Assembly (NCBI GenBank): GCA_963573305.1
Contig: OY754337.1
Coordinates: 77,389,094 to 77,453,093 of the forward strand
Origin: Pyrrhosoma nymphula
Lineage: Eukaryota; Arthropoda; Insecta; Odonata; Coenagrionidae
Length of the DNA: 64,000 nt
Direction: 5' to 3'
The stretch's first letter is position 1. Every line of letters starts with the position of its first letter. The position numbers were made by a program, and so were the translations under genes. This document shows positions 45,141 through 57,932 of this stretch, one piece after another. The notes beneath the pieces are model-generated. The model made no database searches. It worked only from the letters and a program-made list of their open reading frames with translations, and was not told the DNA's origin.

Positions 45141-47899
45141 CTCTACATTGCATGCTTAGATAATTTATGCATCACAAAATCACACAGTGCTCGCCTGCAC
45201 CTTTCCTCTGTTTAATTTTCGGCTGGCATAAGGAATGGAGTTGTGGGTGTGCTCTGACAGCTAAAGGTGCCCGTTCTGTCAGAACAAATATTTAAAAAAA
45301 ATACAGTGTAGTTCGATCCGGAGGCATTTGAAGGGTTGACCGTATGGAGTCGAGCCGAGAGGAGAGGAGTGAAGCTGGTCCTGAGGGAGGAGGAATGATG
45401 AGGTAGCAGGAGGTCATCTCGCACTCAACCAGCCTTTGTTCTTTGACGTGATATGTCTTTCAAATCGGTCAGCAATGCAGAGAGATTGAGGGCAACAAAT
45501 ATTTCCTTCCAACTCGGCAAGTACCGGAGATACCGTAACCGACCGAGTTCCCTTCGAAATAAGAAGGTTGATAGAGTAAAATAAATGATCATCTAGAATT
45601 TCAGAAGTCATCATTTAAAATAATATGGCCGCCAAGTATGAATAAAAAAATAACGCATAACTGACTGGGTGAAAACAGCGTAGATATACGCAAACTTATG
45701 CGAGGGGTTTGCAATTGGTTTCATTTGAAAGCTTTTTGATCGTAAAATACTTTTCAGGGAAGATATATAAATGTCTTCAAAATAAGGCAGTCAATGCCTA
45801 AAGAAAGAGTATCGAATTCTTAACCTAATAAGCCCAGATGGTCAACCACGGAACGTTCTTGAAAATTTAAACGTTTCAAACAATAAGCACAAACGGTAGA
45901 GTCGCGGAAACTACCTTTTAGTTTTTTCTTCAAAACTTTGGGACCAAACAACAAGAGATATCGGGTATAGTGAGTCAAAATTCTTTACTGGTCACTCATT
46001 ATCCAGGAAGAACAGCGTTCCTTGAGACATACTTCGGGACTACAGCATCCTTATAAAAATTAAAGTTTCGCACACAGAAGCGAACTATTTATAATTGTGT
46101 ACACATGGGTAATCATGTTGATGCGCACAGTCTCCGCGCACTTTAGCCACAGCTATGGGCGTGTTACGACAGCGGCTATCATTCAAAATTTTAAGTGTTC
46201 ACAGCCAAAGTACTCGTACTGTGTTAAACTGCTTGGGTTTCTTATCGTGGTTTTGTTATCATCTCAAACCATGACAAGGAAAAGCAGTAGTTAGTTCAAA
46301 CGGTCTATGCTTCCGCTGGGAGGTGGAATCTACTGCCATAGACACACTTAAATATCTCATATTCACTGAAAGTTCTGGTGTCCTGTATATCTTTCTAGAA
46401 GTCTTCATTGAGCTTCCTTTCTTCGAGATTGAGGGGACTCCTATCGTATTTTATCTAATAACCCTGCCACTATCTTTTTTTTTCGAAACTATTTTTAAAT
46501 TCTGGCGCATCTTCTTTGAGCCTTATCTCATTTTGAAAAAATCATTCGCCTGGACTGGGATTTGTGGGAATTGTGTGAAATCATCTCTTATTAATCTCTC
46601 TCCATTATCCAGCTACCAGCTGCGTGGTCATCTTGGTAGGAAACAGATTCGTCTCCATTGCAGGAGGAATTTTCAGGTTGAATTATAATAGCAGATTGCT
46701 GCCTACGAAAGCCGACCACGCAGCTGAAAACTGGAAAATCTAGAGGAATCGCTGCGGAAGCCTTCGCGTGAAACCAATCTCTTCAATCTTTTTTCCCCAA
46801 TAAGGAATTTTAGACTCGTATGCTCGTGTGCTTACTACTACTATGCTTTAGAATACTATGGCTGGGGACTGCCGAGAAAGGCAATGAAAAAGTATATTCA
46901 TCAAGTTGAATACTAGCCGTTCTTTAAAAGGTTAAACGGGCAACGAAACGCACGCGGAAACAGCTGAAAGAGAAAATGGAATATTTTTAACTTTAACAGA
47001 AAGGTGATGCAGCCATTAGATTAGTTGCTTGATTTTTAAACTCGTTGCGTACAATATGAAACAGGAATACATTTTCGACCTAAGAACATTGTTTAGTAAG
47101 AGAGGTTTCTCCAAATAAATGGAGTTAAGGCGGTAGTAACATGAACAAATCATAAGCTCGGGGATTTGTGAACTTCTGGAATAGGATTTTTCTAAGTAAA
47201 TCACCTTGAGAACATTCTTAGTCAGCGACAGCGGCACTGAAAAAAAAGTCCACGCGCCCTTTCGGGCAGACGAGGAAGCCAGATAATAATAAAGTCGGTC
47301 ACTTACGAAACTCGAGATAAAAATAAGAGCAAAGCGGGACTTTAAGAACAGGAGTGAACTTTCATTCTCCTGAATGGACGCGAATTACATAGTGCATCCA
47401 ACAGTGTCCTGTCTTCGTCATTCAATATTTTATCCCCAGTGAATAAATTTCAATAATTCGACACATTAACACACGATCGACATATTCGATTAAATGGGCA
47501 GAACGCTAAAAATCTGCATCAACCACGAAGATAAATAGGGCTAACGCATGCAAATGGCATTATTCCTCATAATCCACACTGAAAGGATGGATAAACTGTC
47601 AATTTATATTACGTGGACGAACGCAGGGATTTGAGGCATTTTAAAGGTCATGGTATATACGCTGCACCACAACCACCGGATGCATCCAAACCGATTGTCG
47701 CGCCTGTATTTGCACCGAGAGCGCATTCCCTTACTGGTCGAGAGCGAGCTGGAAGAAGGATGCAGGGCAACGGGGATGTCAAGAGATCTTCGCATGGCCT
47801 TTTTCGAGCTTATCCGGGTGGTCTTGAATGCCGCTATCAGTGAATCACAGTTTTGACGGAAACTTTAGCGCTTTTCTGCGTCATTCCGGGCTCCCTCTC
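45141..47899. other. Unassigned stretch with a SINE C fragment
   Basis: Around 46540-46580 the minus strand carries CCCAGTCCAGGCGAATGATTTTTT, which matches the post-B-box segment of the family C SINE at 26519. An inverted pair of AGCTGCGTGGTC and GACCACGCAGCT lies at 46618 and 46717. The 121-codon ORF at 46323-46688 has hydrophobic stretches but no recognised domain. Nothing else is assigned. Confidence 0.4.
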
Positions 47900-48180
47900 T
47901 TACGGGAGCATGACAATGGTTCGGAGAAGCATTTCAAAGCAGTCGCTGACGTCACGGCCTCCGGGAAGCGAGAATGTTAAAGAGGGGAGGGAGGGAGGAG
48001 TATTTCCTGGGCCCTCTCCCGGATCGAAGCAACCCCGATACAACGAGCGCCCTTGTCCAACTGGGCCCCTTGTCCCCTCTCTTGTCAACCCCCTTCTTCT
48101 CCAGCCCTCTCCCGAAAAACCAACCTTTCCTCCCCTCTCTCTCTTCCCCTCAAAGGCTGGGAAACATTCAAATTTCAACC
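47900..48180. other. GC-rich, pyrimidine-skewed island
   Basis: A block rich in C and T on plus, with a CpG-containing left part (GACGTCACGGCCTCCGGG near 47948). The ORFs at 47853-48227 (+) and 47900-48196 (-) are low complexity. No gene was identified. Confidence 0.4.
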
Positions 48181-48299
48181 TTGTACTGCTATTCACTGCG
48201 GATCAAAACACGCGATGTAACTCGTGATATCGCAAGGCATTGCTTACCACATGATTTATTTTATTTGCGTAAAATTTTCTCTGAAAAAAATAGCACTAA

Positions 48300-48390
48300 A
48301 AAAATCGGGAAAAATCTACCCGAGTGAGACTTTAAACCTGCGACCGCAAAGTAATCAGGCGAGACCTTAACCTCAACGCCACCGACACAG
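48300..48390 (-). mobile_element. tRNA-like SINE, possibly family A
   Basis: The minus strand reads GGTGGCGTTGAGGTTAAGGTC (A-box region), CTCGCCTGATTACTTTGCGG, then a decayed B box (CAGGTTTAAAGTCTC), CTCGGGTAGATTTTTCCC. The CTCGCCTG-(C)TAAT-type middle links it to family A, but the body is not recognisable. Confidence 0.45.
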
Positions 48391-48959
48391 TCGCATAATA
48401 TCGCATGTTATCGCTTTATGCCTGATATCGTATCGTATTGCAATGGTATATATCGCCTAACACGGACGATCAATATCGTAATACTATATCTGCAAACATG
48501 TCACAGTCAACGCTTCGCAATATAGCAAAGTCCCTCGGGCTTGTTCCGCAAACTCTCTCGCCTGACCCCTCTCCCACGTCCCTTCAGCCGTTCTCCGGAT
48601 ATGCCGTCGTCATCATCATGGGGAATACTTTGTAATTGCCGCGAAATTAAACCACCTGAACTGGGAGTAGAACCACTGGTATTTGGCTTTCCAAATCAAT
48701 GTGCTGATCACCATGCTTACACAAGCTTCCCAATCATCATGGCAAACTTTGGAAGGGTTTGACAGAATTAGATGCAATGTGGTCCACCGAGAATGGCAAT
48801 GAAATGGAAAAGAGAACTTCAAAGAAGCGAAAACGCTTGAGTTCTATAACAGAACCAATGCCGTGCTCAGCGTCACACCAGCGAGAACCCTTACATCTCT
48901 GCCGAGTTAACGATGGTGAAATACGTACTACAAACTGCCACGGGAAAAAAATCCACCAT

Positions 48960-49310
48960 TAAGAGGGAGGATGGATCCAAATGGTGTATATTTTTCTCGT
49001 GGAAAGTTCTGCACATGTAATCGCCGTGATTCGGCAAATATGAAAACAGGGGGACGAACTACCGCGCGCACATGGCTTGGGACACAAACGGTGGCGATTA
49101 AGAGGACAAGAAAGACGTCGGGAGGCCTCTTCCGGGCCGGAGGGCCTCCCCTCTTCGTGCAGGGGCGGGCAAAGTGATCCGCCACCGGGCGTTTTTTGCC
49201 CCTCAAGCCCCCTCGCGCGATCCGATTCAAATAGTCCCATTTGGAGCAGTCCCCTATCCCCTCCATTCACCACCTGGCAGGGGCGGGGACGGGGCAGGGA
49301 GATACTCCAC
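48960..49310. other. GC-rich, CpG-containing island with a hairpin
   Basis: The block contains a perfect 8-bp inverted repeat GGGAGGCC (49119-49126) and GGCCTCCC (49142-49149) around a GC-rich loop. ORFs are open on both strands (112-143 codons), with Arg/Pro/Ser-rich products. No gene was identified. Confidence 0.4.
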
Positions 49311-52300
49311 GACTCACAAATCAAATGGAAAATTTTGCAAAGATTTTTCAGTTCGAAGAAAGCGTGCTCTACTTTGAATGTACGGGACATAACTGGGATG
49401 CAAAGCTTAGCAATTTCAAGTTGAAATGCCTCTTAAGTCGAAATGGTTAACTTCGAAGCTCAAGTTTGAAGCACGTAGTAATGCTAGGATGCAATGTCTT
49501 AACAACTTATAAAACAATCAATTAATAAGTACAATAAATTATCAAATTCTCGTCAGGTCAGATAAGGCCGAAATCTCAAATTTTCGAAAATCCATTCAAA
49601 CTTCTTCAAGCATTTAAGATTTATTTTAAGATAGTCATCTAGCTGAAAAATAGGCAGCGTACTCGGTTTTTTTATATATCTGTGCACTTCTCATGTAAGC
49701 ACAATTCCAGCCATACAAGAAAAATTCACTTTTGCCCTAATATTCAAAACGTCCATAGCCACGCCAGCTAATGACAGATGAGTCCCTCCCATATCAAAAT
49801 TAAATTTTTCCCCTATTATAATCACTTAAAGCTTCGCCAAGAAGGACCAGCTAGCTATGCACAAATATTGAACTTTTTTAAATTTTCATTCGTATTACAC
49901 TTGAGATTCCAAACCCGAATGCATTTGGCCTTTCCTAATATTTTTTACACTTAAGGATATGTTTGACGCTTAGCATGTTTTTGGACTTGTTCTTATTATT
50001 TTTATTTTATATTTATTACTTTAAAAGAGTTGTTGTTTTCTAAATCGTTACAATGTTCTTTTTAGCTAGCTGGTTATGAGGGGCTTGTTTACGGATGAGA
50101 GGGAAGGGAATTGTTGGAATACTGGAGATGGTATGTGTTGCGGACTCCCGTAAGAAAATTGCTTTGTATTCCAAAGAAAATAAAGAAATCTCAGCATAGA
50201 GGATTGCAAAATTCATTAAAAGTAGTCTTACGTTACATTTAACACATCCTGTCCACTTGTAAGGTATCTCCAATCGGTGAAATTCATGAAATTCGATTAA
50301 AAGTCAAGTTATAAGAAACCATATAAATGCCAGCGATTAGCCAAGCATTCAAGAAGTATTCAATGAGAGAGGCAGTAATATGATGTGATATTTTAAAAAA
50401 AACGAGGACCAAAGCGCGTAATTGGGCGCAAAACGAGAGCATACAAATACATAATTGATGCATTATTCGCTGACTAACTGGGAGTGGAGCGCGCTGGGTG
50501 GTGCCACTTACCCCTTTGACCTCCGCCACCCCCCGAGGACCCGCACCTCGCTCTCATGGAATATGCACGACGATTTTGTGCCTCATAACGGAAGCACTTG
50601 GCAAGCGGTTGGTAAGCGAAGGACTTTAACCTCTTCATTCTTCATCACAGGTCCTCCTGCTACACTTTTACCCAAGGCATTAGTATAATAATCGCTGCAG
50701 CCTTACTGCCCTTTGAGACCTTAAGTTATATCTCCAAGTCACCTTTAGAACGGCTCACTTATCACAATTTTAAACCGAATGTGAGTCAGAGTATAAGCTG
50801 ATCGATTGATTCTAAAGTATCACTGCTTAATTGTCACCCAAATCTCCTACTGGCTCGGAGCGATTGAAATGTTTGCCGTTATCATTTCGGGGAGGAAACA
50901 ACAATCATTTGGAGCTGATAAGTCAGGCTCAAATCTACCACCATCGACACAGCTCCATTTTTCGCACATGGACGTTTTCCACGTGGTGTGAGTTGATTCA
51001 TTTGATTAACATGACAAAAAAAACTTGAAAAAAACTATTAATTAGCACCTTGCATAGGATAACACGGTCCTGAGAACTATTTGGCTTCAAAATGGGACCG
51101 AGATAGCGCTGTGAGATGGTGATATGGGTTTTTTTGTGCGGTATTTATCTGCAATAACCGGCCTCCACTTTGGCATTTACAATTCGGTAACACCCATGAA
51201 ATACTCTCGAAATCTATGTAGATAAAAAGCAAATACTGCTGAATCACTGACCGATCGCGATATCACTGGAACTAATGAACGTATTGCATTGAAATATACC
51301 ACACCGCTCTGCCTTAGACCCAAGGTATTCAATGAGAAATCTTTTGAAAAATAGCCAGTCTAGCAGGACATTTTTAAAGCTAAAGTATATTACGAGAATT
51401 GCATTGGGAAAATTACAGGGAAAAACTATTATTTCACATATAGGTATTACGTTTCCAATATTATTTACAGGGTTTTGAGTATGTTATCACAATCAAAATG
51501 CATGTTCCCAGAGAAGCTTTGTTGAAACGTAACTAAAGGTGAAAATTCAATAACCCACCAAGGCTATTTTTCACTTAGCTTTGCGGCGACCTGGCTGGCT
51601 CAATTGTAGCTATTTTCTACCAGTCAACTATCCCTGGGTTGATATTTAAACCTGATTGTTCGAATAAAATTGAATTATCTCCGAAGAGTAAACATTTGGC
51701 TTGAATGATCAATACAATGATACCCAGCAGAGAGTGAGAGGGTCAGGCAGTGATTGAAAAAAGGGTAACGAAGTGCTTTAGCACGTTAATAGGAAGAATT
51801 AAATAAGGTGAGCGAAAAGTTTGATAATAACTAGAACATATTTTGTGAAAGAGTATATTCAAAGGTTTTACCATTGATCATCAATAGTTTCTATCGCTGA
51901 TTTAGAGACAAAATGGGTAGAGTGAAATAGACATGCTTTAGATACAAACTTCATATTGCGCTCCCTTCGTTGAATATGCAATACGGCGAAGCCTACAATG
52001 ATTCCGTTTATTCACTTGACATTTTTCTACGGAAAACGAGAGAACAGAGATGCATTAGCATATTTCAATGGCATAAGTGTAAAACTGGATCAGCATCAAC
52101 CTGTCCTCAGCATACCTACTGTGATTAACAAATGGATGTAACTGAACATAAAGCCACGGGAGAATTAAGATGTGAGTAATAAACTGGGACAAAATAATGT
52201 TTGTTCATCTTTCTCATCACCTAACGGTTAGTAGTACTCCCAACAAAGGCTATTGCCTGGCATAAGTATCCGAAAGTATTAGAAGGTTGGGTCAGTAATA

Positions 52301-52460
52301 ACTGAAATTATACAATTTAAATACTTCTTTAAATCTCTATTTGATTAAAAAATAAATCCGACTTTTCTAAGTTACAAATCCCTGGCTATGGTAAGAAAGA
52401 ATTATTTATAAAAAATGAGAGAAATAACTATCATAAATCCAAGAGGGAAGCAAACGAAAA
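49311..52460. other. AT-rich stretch with no recognised gene
   Basis: At 51585-51665 the plus strand has a weak tRNA-like pattern (TGGCTGGCTCAATTGTAGC, then CCCTGGGTTGATATTTAAACC), possibly a decayed SINE. The rest shows only short chance ORFs. Confidence 0.4.
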
Positions 52461-52529
52461 CTTATTATGTACACATTAAAGGAAATTTATTATGTACACA
52501 TGAAAGCTTATTATATAAACATGAAAGGG
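52461..52529. repeat. Imperfect tandem repeat, three units of ~23 bp
   Basis: (C/T)TTATTATGTACACAT(T/G)AAAGG-type units occur at 52461, 52486 and 52507 (the last reads TTATTATATAAACATGAAAGG). It is simple local amplification. Confidence 0.7.
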
Positions 52530-53208
52530 GAGAGGAGAGAGAGTATTAAATATGTGAGAAAAATAAAGATGGGAATAAAAAGGAGGTCTTGAGATATGGA
52601 AAATGAGATGAATATGAGGCAGATAAAAGAGGCAAAAACATTACAGATGAAGAGTGGCGATGACTGAAGAAGACTAGGCCATATGGGATGGATAAGGGGA
52701 ATGCTCGAAGCAGAACCAGGAGGGAGGATGTAGGGTAAAAGGAGCATTGAGAGAAATAAAAATATTTTGCGTGGCATGAAAAGACCAGGTGATGAAAAAG
52801 ACATGAATAATATGAACTTGACTGCTTGAGCAAAAATATTGAGATTACCATAATAATCATTATTGTTACCGACTCAATTTAGGTCGTTTCTACAATGAAG
52901 AAACATTACAATTTGTGCGGTGGATCAGTTAAACGAAACGTTGACCGTGGGAAGATTTTCCGGCGCCACTTAGGCCATGTCCAAATAAAACCTACTTAGA
53001 CTTTGCATTACTTAGTTGACGCCGTCAATTCTTGACTTAGTCGATGTAAAGAACAATAAAACCACCTTATAAAGGTAAAAGGTCTACGCATAACACAAGG
53101 CTGCCTTAACAGAGAGTTTTGACATCATAATCCGGGAATAAAGCATTGATTTCTGCAGTTTGGGGGTAGCACTGTTCTGGTTCATAATGAAACTGAATAT
53201 GAAGTGGC
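52530..53208. other. Unassigned stretch
   Basis: Purine-rich on plus from 52525 to 52800, which keeps minus-strand low-complexity ORFs open. No gene recognised. Confidence 0.4.
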
Positions 53209-53454
53209 GTGATGGTGATGTTTGTGGAGCGTTATCCCATTCTGTGTGATGACACCGATATGAGGGGCCTTATTGAGGAAGGGCTCGACCTCGACAATTT
53301 CGTGGCCGTGACGTCACAGCCAAAAAAATCTCGACTTTTCAACGGCATTTTTTCTGAGTTTCGAGGCTGGGAGGTCAGAATCCCGTCGCCTTTGAGGCTC
53401 AAAAATCACGATGCCTTCCTTAAGATTGGGCAAGAAGTGACAGTCAACACCTGA
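53209..53454 (+). CDS. Unrecognised 81-codon ORF, doubtful
   Basis: The product has a balanced, globular-looking composition (VERYPILCDDTDMRGLIEE, then an acidic stretch, then a basic C-terminal half) and is not low complexity. The surrounding DNA is CpG-containing (GTGGCCGTGACGTCACAGCC, with the palindrome GTGACGTCAC near 53307). No family was recognised. It might be an exon, part of an unknown repeat, or chance. The listed start (ATG) is the first of two adjacent Met codons. Confidence 0.18.
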   Translation: MMVMFVERYPILCDDTDMRGLIEEGLDLDNFVAVTSQPKKSRLFNGIFSEFRGWEVRIPSPLRLKNHDAFLKIGQEVTVNT

Positions 53455-54619
53455 GGGAGATCAACCGCCATTTAACCCCCAATCCTTGGACCTATATCAT
53501 CATTCACTCCTGTATAATGCACTCACAGTGAAAAGAATACTGGGTCTCCAGAGAAAATCCAAAAATTGGACTTCGCTAAGTTCCAAAGAGTGCAAATAAA
53601 CAACTACATTATTTGCAAGGCTTTAGAAATAAATGAAAGGATCACGGCGTGTTTTTCTTACTAGTTTCCTGGGTCAACTTTGCCGTAGCATAGCTAACAA
53701 GACCCCGATTTGGTTCGTCCACAGTGTCAAGCCTTCCACAGCGAGCCAGAAATGCCGAGCGATCGTACCCGCATTGCCCACAGTAAAACTACCAAAAAAT
53801 TAAAAAAATATTGACCGAAAAAGTACTTATCCATAGTAAAGAAGCTTTCAAATATCTGCCCAGAGAGAGGGAGAGGGAGATTTGTTCCTGAGAGAGTTCA
53901 TTAATGCAACCTCCCTCGATCTCCCTTACATGAACACTAAATCCCTAGAAACCACACATGGCGTTTATAGAGCCTCTCTTCGTATTACGTACTATAAAAG
54001 GGCTATTTCATACATCCATTGAATCCTCCGCGTTAAATCACCACCATTTTCCGCGGGAGGTTTTCCGTCTTATTTTCTGCCCGAGAACCCTGAATTTTCT
54101 GTTCTGTTCAAGAAGAATTGCATATCCTGGCTTCCTCACGCCATTTCTATTTGTAAGGACTCCTTATCCTACCGCACAGGTGACAAAACTGTCACTTGTG
54201 AAAATGAGATTTAAAAAACGCCATTCTTTTTACCTTTCCTTCCATCGGTAGATAATAGATCCACTTAACCACTCTTCCTTCTCTCGATCAATAAAAGAAA
54301 AAAATGTCGAGCCTCACACACAAATGTAGGTGTAGGAAGTATATTTTTCAAAATAAGTGCATGGCAAAATAAATATCTAAAGGGAGATGAATTTATTTGT
54401 GATGCATACAATTTAAATTTATAATTTAAAGTTTAAATAAAATTATTAATTATTTCAATTCCTTCAGTTAAACTACTCTATATTCTGGAGCATTTACATC
54501 CAAGTAAAAAACCTCAGAATCAATCAATGCCCAAAATATGCTCATGAATTACTTTAGCGGCCCCAGTGTCTACCTCCCTTATCAGTAATTGCAGAACTAA
54601 CCATTTATGTAAGGGAGCT
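53455..54619. other. Unassigned stretch
   Basis: No coding motif, RNA gene or repeat recognised. The ORF at 53958-54251 has no domain I know. Confidence 0.4.
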
Positions 54620-55210
54620 TCATAATCTTAGTACCAAAATTACACTCGAGTCCCGTGTACCTAACCTAAAATTCTCATCCTTACTTTATTCTTATTTGAA
54701 TGGATTCCAAATTTACCTTATCAAATAACCCAGGGACACTCTATTTCCACAACTATTTACAAATCTGGCGGATATCCTTAGAACTTAATGTGTTTCCTTA
54801 AACAATTTTTTCTGTTGAGACCCAACTATTTGTTGCATATTCTAAACGCAGCTCTGATGCAAAATAACATGTCTCTGTCTTTCTCAATATATTTCTCTAT
54901 TATATAGCAAATGATCCCACGTTATTTTAAGCCTGACCAGCATATTCTTTAATTTTGTGCACCGAAAGCAAGGTACCTTTTCACAATTTCTTCTTTTTTA
55001 TTTTAATAATTTCTTCTTATTCATTGATACCATTGCTCCAATCATGACTGGTAAATTATCGCTATTCAATTGTAAGCTCAATTTCTTACGCGATTTTGTA
55101 TATGTATCCACATTGTGTGTGAGTAAAACACCAACTTCTGCAAATGTAATTGACCTAGACCGCATCATTGATGTATGCTTTAATGTTGCTGCTTGCGTGA
55201 GTTGTTAAAA
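54620..55210 (-). pseudogene. Very decayed LINE reverse transcriptase trace
   Basis: Minus-strand frames show ITFAEVGVLLTHNVDTYTKS near 55160-55100, which resembles the DLGV..D..L.F..H segment after the RT palm. CYFASELRLEYATNSW near 54875-54825 resembles the LVRPxLEYAxxVW segment. The two lie about 250 bp apart, close to the distance in jockey/CR1-like ORF2. Stops and frameshifts are everywhere and the RT core is not found. The match is weak and could be chance. Confidence 0.3.
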
Positions 55211-56429
55211 TTCTTTGTCATAAACTAAGTATTTAATCCTACGAATTTTAGCTGCTCACAATTAAATTTAAAACATTGACATCCGTTTCATATACAATAT
55301 GATGAAAATATTCCGGAAAAGGGATTCAAGCACGCATCAGTCAAAATGACCGCTGCCGGCGTTTTTCATTATGTGGGAAACTAATCGCAATGGGTTAATA
55401 ATAATCACCCATCCGCTAAATATTTATGGAATCAATCGTTCCAACTATATAATATTACTCTAATAAATTAAATTGTTTCTCGTGCCAAAAAATAAAACAA
55501 TAGTCTGTGGCGTTAAAAGAGGTGAAGAGCCCCTTTCCTGTTGACGTCAAATTATAAGAGACACCAAAGCCCTTAGATTCGTATCGAAGGCCATGGTTGT
55601 TCCCATTCTTCTTAGATGCATGATTAGGTAAATTAATTTGGCGCACACCCAGTTTGATTTCGAGGGTTTGTTTTGGTAATAAAGAAGCTGTACTCTTAGT
55701 GTTGTAGCCAATAGAAGTAAATGGACGAAATACGGACGGGAGCATCGTGACAGACGAATTTCATTATTTTCATTCCGAACTGAACAGCTGTTGATTACAA
55801 AAGCTAAACCCTCAGTCCAGTCATATCAAGAGGGTACTTCCCAATATTTCACGTGCGGTGCGCAGTCAAGTATATCAGAATATTACCTAATTACGTCCTT
55901 GTGAAACGAGAAACATTACTACAGCTGTTGATCCATCGCGTATTGTATGATATATTAGAGTGGAGGAAAAAATATTTGCCTGAGTTTTAGCAAAATAATA
56001 ATTTCCCTATACTACCAATGTTCATTAACTCTAAAATACCTAATTCTTTTGCCCCTCTTCACCGTTTACACCTATATTCTCCCTTATTATATGACAATCA
56101 ACATTAAATTCTCTCCACCCCATTACCTCCCACATCCACTTCAGAATTTTCATGAGAAAAATTCTTCCCATACGAAGTTCAACTCTCCTATGCTCATCTC
56201 TCTCACAGCCCACTTTGCCCTATCCATCCTTCTTCAAAACAATATCGCAAAGGCATTCTATTTCACCACTCCATTCTCAGCTGTCGGGTTTCGAAGACAA
56301 GTGACGTTTCCTATCATAATTTATCATCAAGAAACTTATTGCTTTCTGAAATAATGGTCAAAGGTTCAGATCGCCTTCACATGAAAAGTATCTGCTTCAA
56401 TTCGATCCACGCTGGGCCAGCATGATTCG
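55211..56429. other. Unassigned AT-rich stretch
   Basis: No gene recognised. The ORFs at 55455-55745 (-) and 56049-56354 (+) show no known motif. Confidence 0.4.
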
Positions 56430-57000
56430 CTCGCCGCTTCACACTAATGCAACCCGGTTCGACCGCTCTCCCCTCTCGCTCCCCCTCCCTTCCCTCCTCT
56501 CCCTTCGGCTTCCCCCTCTCCACCCCTTTCCTCGCTCCCTGCCCTCCTTTCCTCTCCTCGGATCCCGCAAGGCCGACTTCCGACCCAACTCTCTGGAGGG
56601 GGGAGTGAGAACCCAGAGGAGCGCGCAGGCGCCAGTCACTGCCGTCAATTCCTCGCGACCCCCCGCAACCTCCCCCTCCGCCCGCCATGACTTCAAGACC
56701 GGTGGGTGGAAGGTACAGGCCCACCACCATCTTATATTCACGAGTGCAACACGCCCACATTATCGTGCGTCGCTGGCCCAATACGTGTGTACAAGCAGCA
56801 AGACGCGCAGCGCGTTCCTCCCGCCGCACAGCGTCGAGAGCTGGGCCATTCTCATCTTTTACGACCTCTTCAGCGTCTCCCCCGAGCAAATTACTCCCGG
56901 GGCCGACTCGGAAATTTTCCTTCGGAAAGTTATGCCGACGGCTGAGACCGAAGAAGCCCACTCGCCCATTCCATCGATGGAGGGACGCGGTGCTTTGCCT
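56430..57000. other. CpG-rich island with long ORFs on both strands
   Basis: The first part (56460-56600) is a pyrimidine-rich CT run. The second part (56600-57000) is a balanced CpG-rich sequence with blocks such as ACGCGCAGCGCG and GCCGCACAGCGTCGAG. Frames of 211 codons (minus, 56377-57012) and 217 codons (plus, 56422-57075) overlap, so at most one can be real and neither has a recognised domain. It could be a CpG-island promoter. Confidence 0.42.
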
Positions 57001-57932
57001 GCCGCGGAACAAATGTGCAGTATTCGTTCGTCGCCTTATGTTTTCGTCGAAATTAAGTACACCAGACTAAAGTAAAGCCCCCTATTATGCAATTTTCGTC
57101 GCACTGCTAAGATCTTTTACAAATACATTCTCTCGGCATACCCCAGCATTGTTGATTCCCATCTCATTTCATCAAAACATCGCCTATTTCGGAGACCAGC
57201 ACAGAGCCGAGCGCAAGTGCAAGAAAATCTATTCAGACCGACTCTTCCTTCTTATCTATTCCAATAAGTATTGTGGCAAAAATGATAAAATCCTTGTTTA
57301 CATTGAGACAACTATGTATATACTACTAACTGCAAGTAGCCGCAAGCCTGTTTCATAGAGAAGAAAAATAGGTGAAAGATAGCCAGTTTATGAATATCAC
57401 AAAGCGGCTGTAACGTTATGAGTGGTATTGAGAGGAGAAAGGTATTAAAGTGTCGATATTACAAATTGATTCGGCATAAAACTATAAAATTAGAATTTGC
57501 AAAACGATATGAAAGATTTGGAACTATAGAGTGCTTGTAATTTACCAAATCTACACTTTTGCACTTTAAATGTGACCGGAATTCCAGTACATATATTTAA
57601 ATCCAATAGCCGGTACATTCTCACATTCCCATTAGGTTCTAATTTATCGAAAAGTTCGGAAAATCGTTCCACCATATTGTGGAAACAAATCTCCCTAATT
57701 TCTAAGTTAGGGATAAATCCTCGTACGGTACCACTTTTTATGAAGCAGAATTCGTTTGATCTATATCGAAAATACTTTACATCGTCTCATTTATATCTTT
57801 CCAATGTTTACCGCAAAAATTAAACGTTCTCAAAATAATATGTCTACGTTAGCGTGCACTCACATATATGTATATTCACTGAAACACTACATTGCGTTTA
57901 TTTTATGATAATGCAGGAATGGATCAGCATAT
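57001..57932. other. Unassigned AT-rich stretch
   Basis: No gene, RNA or repeat recognised. Confidence 0.4.

Noticed and set aside
56377..57075. Overlapping 211- and 217-codon ORFs on both strands
   Set aside because: They overlap almost fully in opposite directions in a CpG-rich block and have no recognised domain. At most one could be real, and neither has support.
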